Shown here one piece after another: positions 54,487 to 63,946 of a stretch of 64,000 bases of DNA; positions within the stretch are counted from its first letter, which is position 1, and every line of letters starts with the position of its first letter. The position numbers and the translations under genes were made by a program. Source of the stretch: JABDMH01 sp965223165 (lineage in GTDB: Bacteria; Bacteroidota; Bacteroidia; Chitinophagales; Saprospiraceae); NCBI GenBank assembly GCA_965223165.1, contig CBDCVQ010000016.1:186001-250000 (forward strand), read 5' to 3'. Below the pieces are notes generated by a model. It ran no database searches. It had not been told where the DNA came from and saw nothing but the letters and a program-made list of their open reading frames with translations.

Positions 54487-57400
54487 TTAGAACTGAGCTT
54501 TAATACCAACTAAGACCAAGCGGGTGCTTGGCGTAGTGCCGGCACCAAGTGAGGGCAGATCCTCCGTATCAGGATCGTCCACCTCGGGATCAAAGGTGTC
54601 ATACTTGGCGGCAAACCAAAGGTTTTGTCCCGAAGCATACAATCTCAAACCCGAAAGTCCCAGTTTGTCAGTGATGGAGGATGGAAATGTGTATCCCAAG
54701 GAAACGTTCCGCAGTTTGACGTAGCTGCCGTCAAAGTAGCCCATGGTCGTATTATTGCGTGGTCGTTCTTGATTCTGATTCGGGCGGGGATATCTGCCAT
54801 CCTGATTGTCCACTGTCCAGTAGTCAACATTCAAGTTGTTGTACCGAAAGAACAGTGAATTGTTTCCAACGTGAAAGTTTGAATAAACGGTCTGGCCTTG
54901 TCGATAATAGAAGAAGGCACTTAGATCAAAATTCTTATAGGCAAAATTGGTCGTGAGTCCTCCATAGTAGTCGGGCACATCGGTACCAATTATCTTTCGA
55001 TCATCGCCGGTGATAATGCCGTCACCGTCCAGATCTCGCAGTTTGATCTCACCTGGTAGCTTTGCTTCCGCCGAGGCGGCCAGGTCTGCCTCATTTGTTC
55101 CGTATATGCCGATGTTCTCGTAATCATACCAGACCCGAATGGGTTGCCCGATAAACCACCGATTTCCGACGTCGTCGGTCGGATTGCCATTCTCGTCCAC
55201 CAGGGCCAACTCGGTAATCTGCTCTTTGTATCCAGCAATGTTCCAATCTATCGACCAGGAAAAATCGTTGGTCTCGACTAAGGTGGCATACAGGCCGAAT
55301 TCGAGGCCGCTGGTTCGTGTGGATCCAATGTTCTGGAGAATATTGCCATACCCGGAGGTGGGCGGAAGATTTCTCTCCAGGAGGATATCCTCCGTGTTAG
55401 TCCGATACCAGTCCAACGAGCCTGAGAATCGGCCGTTGAAGATATCAAAGTCAATTCCGATATCGACCGTCTTTGAAACTTCCCAGTTCAGTTCGGTATT
55501 GGGTATTTCGTTCAGACCAAAACCAAAAGCATTGCTTCCTCCAAACGAGTACACTCGCCTAGTAAGACGACCGGCTGTTTGATAAGGATCGACGGACGTG
55601 TTTCCAACCTCGCCATAAGAGGCTCTAAGCTTAAGAGAATTCAGCCAGCTTACATCGCCGAAGAGATCTTGGCCTACCTGCCATCCTACGGACACCCCTG
55701 GGAAGTAGTTCCACTTGTCACCGGAAAGGCGAGATGAGCCGTCTGCTCTGAGCGTAGCCTGGATCATGTATTTCCCGGCAATCTCATAGTTGACTCGACC
55801 CATGAAGGAAGCAAGGCTCCACTCTGTAAGTCTGGAAGCCAGATTTCCCTTGACGGCTGCAGTTCCTAGGTTGTAGAAGAGTTGCGACTCGTACGGCAAG
55901 TTGGCGGTAGCTGTGTAGTGCTGCTCAGCGCGGAAGCTTTGAATACTTTGCAGCAGCGTGACTCCTAGGTTGCTGTTTCCAATAGGACGCGTATAATTCA
56001 ACAGGTTTTCCAGGGTGTAACCATAGTCAGTCACATTCTCGATCTCGGCATCTGCTGGTCCACCTCGATTGTCGTTGGTGAGGCTACCCCTAAACTCTCC
56101 TCGTTGGAAGAATCGAATGTCGGGGCCAAAAGTCGAGGTAAATCTCAAACCCTCGGCAACATTCACCTGCAGATAAATAGGAGAAAAGATTCTGGTGACC
56201 TTGCGTTCATCGACGTATGCACCGTCCAGGATCTCATTGAGGGGATTGGTGCGGATACCGTCGTTGGTTGGTAGAAACCGTGGGGTGACTCCATCCTCTT
56301 GATAGGGGATGCCTAGGGGTACATTAGCCAGAGCTTCACCCATGGTGGAGCTTGAGCCCCAGTTTTGGGTGCTATTTGAAAGGGTGAATGATACCCCTGC
56401 TTTAAAGACATTGCTGATCTCATGGTCTAGGTTCAACCGTCCGGTATACCTTTGGTAGTCCATGTTATCAATGATTCCGTCTTCGTCATAATAGCCCAGG
56501 GAGAGGTTGAATTGCGTTTTTGCTGTTCCACCTCTGACACTCAACTGATGATTGGTCTGCCATCCAGTTTTCAAGACTTCATCGAGCCAATCTACTGGTC
56601 CATCTTGAATGGCCTGTAGATGAATCACATCAAAGATCTCTTCATCAGGTGGAATTGCACCATCGAATCCATTTCTGAAAGCCTCACGCCGGCCAGCAGC
56701 CCATTGCTCTCCATTCATCATCTCAACATTAGTGATAGCCCGTGTGCCGCCAAAGTAGCCATCGTACGAAACGACGGTCCTACCTTCTTGACCTCGTTTC
56801 GTCGAAATGATAACGACGCCATTAGCTCCTCTTGAACCATAGATCGCCGTGGCAGCCGCATCTTTCAGCACTTCCATGGATGCAATATCCTGGGGATTAA
56901 TGTCGGTGATTGCGCTGGTACCGCTAGTCTGTGGAATCCCATCAATGACAAACAGCGGATCGTTTGAGGCAGAGATCGATCGTCGGCCCCGGATACGTAT
57001 GGTCGGTGCCTGGCCGGGACGGCCTCCTGTGCTTAGGACATCCACACCGGCGACCTGACCTTGCATGGCCTGTACACCGGACGCTACTGGAATCTTCTCG
57101 ATCTTCTCGTTGTCGATGGTGACAATCGCGCCAGTGACGTCCCTCTTCTTCTGAATACCATAGCCGACCACAATGACTTCGTCAAGGGCCGAGGCGCTCT
57201 CAAGCAGCTGAATATCGATCATCGTTCGTCCGGCGACGGCGATCTCTTGAGAGGTGTATCCAATAAAGGACACGACCAACGAGGCACCGTCCTCCACAGT
57301 CAGTGTGTACTTTCCGTCAAAGTCAGATGTCGTTCCATTTGCTGTTCCCTTCTCAATGATGGTGGCTCCCGGCAGCGGATTTCCTGCGCCGTCGGTCACC

Positions 57401-57519
57401 GTTCCGGTGACGGTTACAGCGGGGGCAGCCGAGGATTCCGCCACCAAAGGCGAACCCGTGGCCTGGTATCCCAGCCATCCCACCATCAGAAGGATCATTG
57501 GTAACACTGAAAATTTCAT
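54487..57519 (-). CDS. SusC/RagA-type TonB-linked outer-membrane transporter
   Basis: ATG 57519 (MKFSVLPMILL) is chosen over a TTG 6 bp upstream, giving about 1010 aa. A signal peptide is followed by a CarboxypepD-regulatory-like domain (VTGTVTDGAGNPLPGATIIEK, about 38-115). The plug has the family signature VIVVGYGIQKKRDVTGAI and YGSRGANGVVIISTKRG. A long beta barrel ends in an aromatic residue (VGIKAQF). With SusD it imports oligosaccharides or similar compounds. Genes downstream (DUF1080, Gfo/Idh) suggest glycosides as cargo. Confidence 0.94.
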   Translation of the reverse strand: MKFSVLPMILLMVGWLGYQATGSPLVAESSAAPAVTVTGTVTDGAGNPLPGATIIEKGTANGTTSDFDGKYTLTVEDGASLVVSFIGYTSQEIAVAGRTMIDIQLLESASALDEVIVVGYGIQKKRDVTGAIVTIDNEKIEKIPVASGVQAMQGQVAGVDVLSTGGRPGQAPTIRIRGRRSISASNDPLFVIDGIPQTSGTSAITDINPQDIASMEVLKDAAATAIYGSRGANGVVIISTKRGQEGRTVVSYDGYFGGTRAITNVEMMNGEQWAAGRREAFRNGFDGAIPPDEEIFDVIHLQAIQDGPVDWLDEVLKTGWQTNHQLSVRGGTAKTQFNLSLGYYDEDGIIDNMDYQRYTGRLNLDHEISNVFKAGVSFTLSNSTQNWGSSSTMGEALANVPLGIPYQEDGVTPRFLPTNDGIRTNPLNEILDGAYVDERKVTRIFSPIYLQVNVAEGLRFTSTFGPDIRFFQRGEFRGSLTNDNRGGPADAEIENVTDYGYTLENLLNYTRPIGNSNLGVTLLQSIQSFRAEQHYTATANLPYESQLFYNLGTAAVKGNLASRLTEWSLASFMGRVNYEIAGKYMIQATLRADGSSRLSGDKWNYFPGVSVGWQVGQDLFGDVSWLNSLKLRASYGEVGNTSVDPYQTAGRLTRRVYSFGGSNAFGFGLNEIPNTELNWEVSKTVDIGIDFDIFNGRFSGSLDWYRTNTEDILLERNLPPTSGYGNILQNIGSTRTSGLEFGLYATLVETNDFSWSIDWNIAGYKEQITELALVDENGNPTDDVGNRWFIGQPIRVWYDYENIGIYGTNEADLAASAEAKLPGEIKLRDLDGDGIITGDDRKIIGTDVPDYYGGLTTNFAYKNFDLSAFFYYRQGQTVYSNFHVGNNSLFFRYNNLNVDYWTVDNQDGRYPRPNQNQERPRNNTTMGYFDGSYVKLRNVSLGYTFPSSITDKLGLSGLRLYASGQNLWFAAKYDTFDPEVDDPDTEDLPSLGAGTTPSTRLVLVGIKAQF

Positions 57520-58003
57520 ACTCAATTAGGTTTAAATGATTCAACAAAAATTAAACTTCCCTTCACAAAAGAATATCAGGGAGATCAGTAGCAGTTCGAT
57601 CTCAATTTCAGGGTTTCGTATGTATCGTATGCTGTGGATATTCTTTTTCCCCTACAAAAAAAGAACTTGATGATTTGCTCGTAAATTATCAAAAATATCG
57701 GCATTAGTTAACTAAAATTGGTACTGCAGGTTACAGATTGTGCGAAAATCGAAATAATTGCGCTGGGTCCTGACCCTGAGCCACATAGCTCATTCTTTTT
57801 GACCCAAAGTCAATTGAGCAACCGATTGCACTGTTAAGGACTGGGTCTCAGAGACATAGCGACTTTGCTCAACCATAACAGACCAAATTTGGGAGCTGTA
57901 AACGCGCTCGTGCCAAGCCAACCGGGCCAGACGTATGTGATTTTACAGTGATTTGTATTCTGCCGCTCCAAGCCGGTCCTGTGCTGCTCGGCAGACGTAG
58001 TTT
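57520..58003. other. Intergenic region between SusC operon and TRAP gene
   Basis: No gene is supported in this 480-bp gap. It is AT-rich near SusC. It contains a compact palindrome GGGTC-CT-GACCC (57765-57776) and a distant GACCC/GGGTC pair nearby, which could be a regulator site. No anti-sigma/sigma pair or regulator for the SusC operon lies next to it. Confidence 0.5.
57690..57697 (-). promoter_or_regulatory. Candidate -7 box for the SusC operon
   Basis: On the minus strand the sequence reads TATTTTTG, matching TAnnTTTG, about 165 bp before the SusC start. A TTTT-containing stretch 16 bp further upstream could be a poor -33 element. Confidence 0.3.
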
Positions 58004-59122
58004 TCACGCGATTTCGTTGTAGAAGACCCGCTCGGTTAGGTCGCTCCAGGGTTTGTTCTTCTGCTTGAACTCGACAAACGCGGCATAGACTTTGGCCGCC
58101 TTGGGATCTTCGGCCACTAACTCGTCGATGATCTCCGCGGTCTTCTCTTTGAGGGTGGAGATGACTTCTGCTGGAAACTTGCGGATCTCAATATCGGCCT
58201 CCTGCTGCATCGTCGCCAGAAACTCACTGTTCTTAGCTTCCAGATCCGTCATGATCTGCTGGTTGAGACGATAACAGCCGGTCTCTAAAATGGCTTGGAG
58301 ATCTGACGGAAGGGATTGGAAGCTCTCTTTATTGACGATGAGTTCCAGTGCGGTGCCGGCTTCGTGCCACCCCGGACTATAATAGTACTTGGCAATCTTA
58401 TGAAAGCCCATTTTATAGTCGTGGAAGGGGCCAATCCATTCGGTGGCGTCGATCACCCCTCGTTCTAGGTTGGTGTAGATTTCGCTACCGGCCGAGAGGA
58501 TCGCGGATCCACCAGCTCGCTCGAAGGCGCGACCTCCGAGGCCAGGTATACGCATCTTGAGGCCCTTGAGATCGTGGACGGTATTGATCTCCTTGTTAAA
58601 CCAGCCCCCCATCTGCGCGTTGGTATTGCCCGCCAAGAAAGGGATGAGATGGAATGGCTCGTAGAGTTCTCGCCAGAGCTCCATGCCCCCGCCACTTAGT
58701 ATCCAGGCGTTGACCTGTTGCGCGTTCAGGCCAAAGGGCACCGAGGCAAAAAATTGAGCGGCAGGCACTTTGCCGGCCCAATAGTAGGCAGCTCCGTGGG
58801 CCAACTGGGCGGTGCCGCTGCTGACGGCATCAAAGGCTTCCAGGGACGGAATCAGTTCGCCGCCTCCGTACACTCGTATAGATAAGCGCCCTCCCGACAT
58901 TTTGTCCACCCACTCCGCAAATGCATTACAACCTTCACCAATGATCGGAAAGTTGGGCGGCCAAGTGGTGACCATGTTCCAGCGGTACTTCTTGCCGGTG
59001 ATGGCCGAGCCGGAGGTAGCTCCCTCCTGTGAGGTCGTGCTACATGCCTTAGCCACCAACGCAGAACCCAGGACGGCGGCAGTAGCCTTCTTCACAAATG
59101 TCTTACGACTGACTTTGGCCAT
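58004..59122 (-). CDS. TRAP transporter substrate-binding protein, DctP family
   Basis: This 372-aa protein has a Tat-like leader (SRKTFVKKATAAVLG, with RK in place of RR). The body starts YRWNMVTTWPPNFPIIGEG, typical of the alpha-keto-acid/organic-acid branch of TRAP binding proteins. The substrate-binding Arg lies in GLKMRIPGLGG, and VIDATEWIGPFHDY follows. The protein delivers an organic acid to a DctQ/DctM membrane pair; neither is in the window. It starts 12 bp after tyrS, so the two are likely co-transcribed, an unusual pairing. Confidence 0.9.
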   Translation of the reverse strand: MAKVSRKTFVKKATAAVLGSALVAKACSTTSQEGATSGSAITGKKYRWNMVTTWPPNFPIIGEGCNAFAEWVDKMSGGRLSIRVYGGGELIPSLEAFDAVSSGTAQLAHGAAYYWAGKVPAAQFFASVPFGLNAQQVNAWILSGGGMELWRELYEPFHLIPFLAGNTNAQMGGWFNKEINTVHDLKGLKMRIPGLGGRAFERAGGSAILSAGSEIYTNLERGVIDATEWIGPFHDYKMGFHKIAKYYYSPGWHEAGTALELIVNKESFQSLPSDLQAILETGCYRLNQQIMTDLEAKNSEFLATMQQEADIEIRKFPAEVISTLKEKTAEIIDELVAEDPKAAKVYAAFVEFKQKNKPWSDLTERVFYNEIA

Positions 59123-59134
59123 AGCTTTGCTCTA

Positions 59135-60409
59135 TTACTGTGCTTGGACTACAAATTTGTTCTTCTTGCCATTTTCGATCATCAGATAGGTGTCACGGAT
59201 CAGTTCTTTGGCATCTATCACGAAGTCATGATCCGTCACTTTGTTCTTGTTGACACTAATGGCATTTCCTTTGATCGCTCGCCGACCGTCGCCCTTGGAG
59301 TTGACGATCGTGGTTGATTCGGCCAGCAGATCGATGATGTTGATTCCAGCTTCGACCTGGCCTTTGTCGATCGTATATGATGGTATCTCGGCGGTGAGCA
59401 TCTGCCAGTCGGCCAGCTCCAGATGCAAAAGAAAGTCCCTATTGGCCTTCTTGTTAAATAGGAGCTCGGTGGTGTTGAGCACCGACTGCAATTTGTCATT
59501 TCCGTGAATTCGCTCTGTCATTTCATGTGCCAAGGCGCGCTTGACGTCATTTGGATCATCGACCAGTGCCTGCTCGAGCGCCTCAATCTCCGATCGGCTG
59601 CGCAGAGAGAAATATCGGAGAAACTTCGGCAGATCCTGGTCTTCGGTATTGATCCAGAACTGATAGAACTGGTATGGGCTGGTCAAAGCCGGATCCAGCC
59701 AGAGGTTACCTTCGGCTGACTTTCCAAATTTCGAACCATCAGATTTGGTCAGCAGAGGTGTGGTGATGGCATGTGCCTTGGCACCCAGGTTACGTCGAAT
59801 GAATTCGGCACCTGCCGTGATGTTGCCCCACTGGTCGGATCCCCCCATCTGGATGACACAGTTGTGCTGGCGATAGAGGCACTGGAAGTCATATGCCTGG
59901 AGGAGTTGATAGCTGAATTCTGTGAAGGACAGGCCGGATTCAATGCGATTCTTGACCGAGTCCTTGGCCAGCATATAGTTGATACTTAGGGTCTTACCGA
60001 CGTCACGCAAAAAGTCAAGTACGTTCATGTCTCGATAAAAGTCCAGATTGTTCACCAGGATAGCTTTGTTGGGTCCCTCATCAAAATTGAGGAGTTGCCT
60101 CATCTGTTGCTCCTGGTGTGCTAGATTCCGATCCAACTCCTCGTAGCTCTTGAGCTGACGCTCGCTATCCTTGCCAGATGGGTCTCCGATCCGACCGGTG
60201 GCTCCTCCCATCAGTACCACGGGTGTATGACCATGCTGCTGAAAGATGGTGAGCAACATGATCTGAATGTAGTTGCCGATCGTGAGCGACGACGCCGTAG
60301 GATCAAAGCCGATGTATCCCAAGGCAGATCCCTGCCTCAACACCTCATCGACCCCCTCCGTCCGGTCATGCAACATGCCTCGCCACGCCAATTCCTGCAA
60401 AAAATTCAT
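59135..60409 (-). CDS. tyrS: Tyrosyl-tRNA synthetase
   Basis: This 424-aa class I synthetase charges tRNA-Tyr. The HIGH-like site is in LTIGN (residues 42-46) and the KMSKS-like loop is K227-F-G-K-S231. Tyrosine-binding parts YIGFDPTA and GGSDQWGNITAG are intact. An S4 RNA-binding domain occupies about residues 355-424 (GINIIDLLAESTTIVNSKG, ISVNKNKV). Full length, single copy in the window. No T-box is expected in this phylum and none was seen. Confidence 0.95.
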   Translation of the reverse strand: MNFLQELAWRGMLHDRTEGVDEVLRQGSALGYIGFDPTASSLTIGNYIQIMLLTIFQQHGHTPVVLMGGATGRIGDPSGKDSERQLKSYEELDRNLAHQEQQMRQLLNFDEGPNKAILVNNLDFYRDMNVLDFLRDVGKTLSINYMLAKDSVKNRIESGLSFTEFSYQLLQAYDFQCLYRQHNCVIQMGGSDQWGNITAGAEFIRRNLGAKAHAITTPLLTKSDGSKFGKSAEGNLWLDPALTSPYQFYQFWINTEDQDLPKFLRYFSLRSRSEIEALEQALVDDPNDVKRALAHEMTERIHGNDKLQSVLNTTELLFNKKANRDFLLHLELADWQMLTAEIPSYTIDKGQVEAGINIIDLLAESTTIVNSKGDGRRAIKGNAISVNKNKVTDHDFVIDAKELIRDTYLMIENGKKNKFVVQAQ

Positions 60410-60582
60410 AAAGACATTTTGTATGCGATGGACTTCAAAAATAACATAATGGCATTGCTTCGAGCCTTTCTTATTTTTAGCGGCATGTCATCGCTGCGGG
60501 CGTCAGCATTGCCATATCAAAGGCCCCAACAAAGCAAATGTAACCAGTGCTATGGCGTTGAGATAATGAGTAGGAATAGCAG

Positions 60583-61884
60583 ATGCGGATAGAGCAATTC
60601 ATTGCAGGTCGGTTAGTCGGTAGCACCGGTGGACGGTCGTTCACCAGCGTCATCATAGGTATCGCCATTACATCGGTGGCCCTAAGTGTATCTGTGATGA
60701 TCGTGGCGTCTTCGGTGATTCACGGCTTTAAGAAGGAGATCAGCCAGAAGATCTTTGACTTTTGGGGGCACATCCAGATCACGGACGCTTTTGCCAGTCC
60801 CATCATCGAAAGCACCCCCATCCAATTTGACCAGGCACTGGTGGACTCGTTGACCTCCGTGGGGCAGATCACCTATGAGTGGCCGTGGTGGTTTTTTGGG
60901 CGAGAGACTCGACGCACCCGACATCTGAAGACGAAAGGAGGGATCAAGAAAGCCTACAAGTACATCCAATATCCGGCTGTGCTTACGACCAAGGACGACA
61001 TGGAGGGCCTGGTCCTAAAGGGCGTAGCCGATGACTTTCCCGGCGACTTCTTTGCGGAGTATGTAGATGCTGGAACCGGATTGTCCCTTGATGCGGAAGA
61101 CCCGGGTAGGGACCTGGTCATCTCGCAGATGACGGCGGAGCGGATGCTCCTGGCTGTCGGAGATCGGGTGAGACTCCATTTCGTGATCGAGGGCAATCTG
61201 AAGCCTCGTGCCTTTACCGTGAAGGGTATCTATAACACCGGCCTGGCCGAATACGACAAAAAGGTGGCCTTTCTCGATCTGCGAATTGTGCAAGACGTAC
61301 TGGACTGGTCGGAGGATCAGGTGAGCGGGATCGAAGTGCTCTTGGATGACATAGACGATCTCCACATTCTTGACGCTTACATCTATCATGAGATTTTGCC
61401 GGCCGACCAGTATACCCGCACCATCCGGCAGCGAGCGGGTAGCACCTTTGATTGGCTGGATCTGCAAAACATCAATGAGATCATCATTCTCGCCCTGATG
61501 CTGGTCGTCTGCGTCATCAACATGATCACCGCTTTGCTGATTCTAATCCTCGAACGAACCCAGATGATCGGCGTGCTCAAGGCCCTGGGATCCAATAATT
61601 GGCAGATCCGCCGAATCTTCATCCGTCAGGCAGCCCACGTATTGGTAAAGGGCCTGGTCCTGGGCAACTTGATCGGCGTGTCTCTATGCCTGCTACAGCG
61701 AAAATTTGAGTTTGTCAAACTCCGGGAGGAGGAGTATTATCTGGCCGTAGCACCCATTGATTTTCATCTCGGGGTCATCGTATTGATCAATGTGGGCACC
61801 GTCCTGGTAACCGTTTTATTCTTAATTTTGCCTTCTTACTTTATTAGTCGGATATCACCTACCCAGGCCATTCGATTTAATTGA
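60583..61884 (+). CDS. LolC/LolE-like ABC transporter permease (FtsX domain)
   Basis: This 433-aa protein begins with the cytosolic/first-helix region typical of LolC/E (FIAGRLVGSTGGRSFTSVIIGIAITSVALS). A periplasmic domain follows (about 50-285), then three membrane helices with a FtsX core (INEIIILALMLVVCVINMITAL, LERTQMIGVLKALGSNNWQIRRIF). The ending RISPTQAIRFN is standard. It would extract lipoproteins from the inner membrane with a LolD-like ATPase, which is not adjacent. It overlaps the next gene by one base (TGATG) and is divergent from tyrS. Confidence 0.88.
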   Translation: MRIEQFIAGRLVGSTGGRSFTSVIIGIAITSVALSVSVMIVASSVIHGFKKEISQKIFDFWGHIQITDAFASPIIESTPIQFDQALVDSLTSVGQITYEWPWWFFGRETRRTRHLKTKGGIKKAYKYIQYPAVLTTKDDMEGLVLKGVADDFPGDFFAEYVDAGTGLSLDAEDPGRDLVISQMTAERMLLAVGDRVRLHFVIEGNLKPRAFTVKGIYNTGLAEYDKKVAFLDLRIVQDVLDWSEDQVSGIEVLLDDIDDLHILDAYIYHEILPADQYTRTIRQRAGSTFDWLDLQNINEIIILALMLVVCVINMITALLILILERTQMIGVLKALGSNNWQIRRIFIRQAAHVLVKGLVLGNLIGVSLCLLQRKFEFVKLREEEYYLAVAPIDFHLGVIVLINVGTVLVTVLFLILPSYFISRISPTQAIRFN

Positions 61885-62642
61885 TGAACACACTTTTTGA
61901 CACGCCTCTCGCCAGGCTGTTTATGTCCAAGCTGGACGGTTTGGTCTTGCGACTGATCGACATCATGCGGTTGTTGCCCATCCGGTTCCGGAGGATCTTG
62001 CATCATTTTCGACGGCTTTTTGTTGATGCTTGGTCAGACCCCGTGCGGTTGCTGTCTTTCTCTTATCTACTGACCTGGTTGATTGAACTCTGCTTCTACC
62101 TGATTGATCTCGTGGGGCTGGGTGAGATCTATGAGACTTTGGCAGAGATCGTAAAGTTTAATACTCGTCCACTCACGGCAGATGAAAAGCGAGCCGTGCG
62201 TGAGATTTTTGGCGACACAATCAATATCAAGCGAATTCGCATAGACGAACATGCCTTCATGGGCCCCAGGAGGCATCGATTCGCCTACGTGAGTTTTTAT
62301 ACTGTCAATAGCTGGGGTACGCTTGCAGAGGAAGTCTTCATGCATGAATTGGTCCATATCTGGCAGTATCAACGTCTGGGATCCGTGTATATACCTCGAG
62401 CTCTGCAAGCCCAATTTTCACAAGAAGGCTATGACTACGGTGGCCTACCTAATTTGGTGCTGGCCATCCGGTCGGGGAGAGGCCTGGAACACTTTAATCT
62501 GGAGCAACAGGGCGACATTATGGCGGACTATCGTCGCATCTTGCTGGGGCAGCAACCGAGATGGAGCTTGACCTCGGAAGAGGATCTCTGGGTGTTTGAG
62601 CACCTCCTGCAAGATCTCAAGTCAAAAAGGAGAGCCGCCTAG
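61884..62642 (+). CDS. Putative HExxH zinc metallopeptidase-like protein
   Basis: ATG 61884 overlaps the permease stop; a TTG just upstream is the only alternative. The 252-aa product has an arginine-rich N terminus, then one hydrophobic stretch (SFSYLLTWLIELCFYLIDLVGL). A catalytic-type motif H154-E-L-V-H158 lies in EEVFMHELVHIWQYQRLG. The later segment NLEQQGDIMADYRR could supply a third ligand (E). The fold resembles the DUF4157-like zincins, but I cannot place it firmly. Coupling to a LolC/E-type permease hints at an envelope role. Confidence 0.65.
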   Translation: MNTLFDTPLARLFMSKLDGLVLRLIDIMRLLPIRFRRILHHFRRLFVDAWSDPVRLLSFSYLLTWLIELCFYLIDLVGLGEIYETLAEIVKFNTRPLTADEKRAVREIFGDTINIKRIRIDEHAFMGPRRHRFAYVSFYTVNSWGTLAEEVFMHELVHIWQYQRLGSVYIPRALQAQFSQEGYDYGGLPNLVLAIRSGRGLEHFNLEQQGDIMADYRRILLGQQPRWSLTSEEDLWVFEHLLQDLKSKRRAA

Positions 62643-62721
62643 TGAAAACGTCGATACTTTAATACCTCACAGGTACTGCAGCACCGGGCATAAGGAATTC
62701 CTGTTAGTGCCATGCGCTCTT

Positions 62722-62875
62722 GGACACGGCCAGGTTTGTCTGTTGTTGAGTGATTTCAACGGCAACTAGTCTCCCAGGCCACACTGCCCAGATCAGGCCG
62801 CGTTTGGCGCCCGCGCCCCAGCGCCATCGTTAGCTCGCTGTCACCCAAAACCTTGATAATGCGATTGCCCTGGCA
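62722..62875 (-). repeat. Dispersed 150-bp element, copy B
   Basis: This is the inverted copy of 42932-43080 (about three quarters identical by eye). It fills much of the 350-bp gap between the zincin gene and corA, where no gene is supported. Its hairpin GGCGC (62806-62810) / GCGCC (62821-62825) keeps pairing where copy A has GGCGT/ACGCC. Confidence 0.75.
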
Positions 62876-62995
62876 TCGTCCCGATCAGTCAAGGCACTAA
62901 TGGATTATTATGTATGTTTGTGGACCTCGTGACCGGGGCACGAACATTGGGCCGCATGACCTCAGATTTGATTCTCATGGATAGTTCTTCAGGCG

Positions 62996-63946
62996 ATGAT
63001 TCAGTATTACGAGAAAGACACAGGCAAGATTGCGGAGCTCGATTCTCGCAAACCGGGATGTTGGATCAACGTTAGCCCACCGTTCAGTCCCGACGAGCTC
63101 AGACAACTGGCTGATACCCTGGACATTCCACTAGATTTTCTGACAGATTCGCTGGACGTGGACGAACGTTCTCGCTATGAGCGTGAAGAGGAGGGGAACC
63201 TCATTCTTCTCAACACACCCATCCTCAATGAGAATGAAAATGAAAACGAGGCGTACTACACGACCGTTCCGATCGGCATCGTGCTCACGGCTGATCATCT
63301 CGTGACGATATCAGCCGCCGTTAATCCCGTGCTGGATATCTTCATCGAGGGGAGGGTGAAGAACTTTTCCACCATCAATCAACCCAAGTTTGTCCTCCAA
63401 TTGTTCGAGCAAGTGGTCTATCGATTTCTTGCTTGCTTGAAGAAGCTAAACCTGAAACGAAATCTGATCGAGCAGGAACTCTACAATTCGAGTAAGAACG
63501 CCGAGCTCAAGCAGCTACTGCGCATAGAAAAGAGCCTCGTCTACTTTGTGAATTCGCTTAGCTCAAATGAGCTACTGAAGATGAAGATGAAACGTACGGA
63601 CTTCTTGCGGATTCAGGACGATGAAGACATGATGGATCTATTTGAGGACGTCATCATTGACAACAGCCAGGCGCTGGAAATGTCTAATGTACATACCAAT
63701 ATTTTGAATGGCACCATGGAAGCCTATGCGTCCATCATCTCCAACAACTTGAACGTCGTCATTCAACGTTTGACCCTGATCACGCTCATCCTCATGGTAC
63801 CGACCCTGATAGCCTCCTACTATGGTATGAACCTGCAGAATCTACCACTAGCCAATTCCGAAGGTGGATTTTACTATGTCATTGCCATATCCATCGTGCT
63901 GAGCCTGATGTTGGCCTGGGTGTTTAGAAGGCGCAAACTATTCTGA
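62996..63946 (+). CDS. corA: CorA family divalent-cation (Mg2+) transporter
   Basis: This 316-aa protein has a large cytoplasmic alpha/beta N-terminal domain and a long helix. Two C-terminal membrane helices are present (about 252-274 and 292-309), with the pore motif Y276-G-M-N279 between them. The basic tail RRRKLF closes it. The loop after GMN is LQNLPLANSEGG, as in the compact CorA branch that also includes Co/Zn transporters. The gene is monocistronic in the window. Confidence 0.93.
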   Translation: MIQYYEKDTGKIAELDSRKPGCWINVSPPFSPDELRQLADTLDIPLDFLTDSLDVDERSRYEREEEGNLILLNTPILNENENENEAYYTTVPIGIVLTADHLVTISAAVNPVLDIFIEGRVKNFSTINQPKFVLQLFEQVVYRFLACLKKLNLKRNLIEQELYNSSKNAELKQLLRIEKSLVYFVNSLSSNELLKMKMKRTDFLRIQDDEDMMDLFEDVIIDNSQALEMSNVHTNILNGTMEAYASIISNNLNVVIQRLTLITLILMVPTLIASYYGMNLQNLPLANSEGGFYYVIAISIVLSLMLAWVFRRRKLF

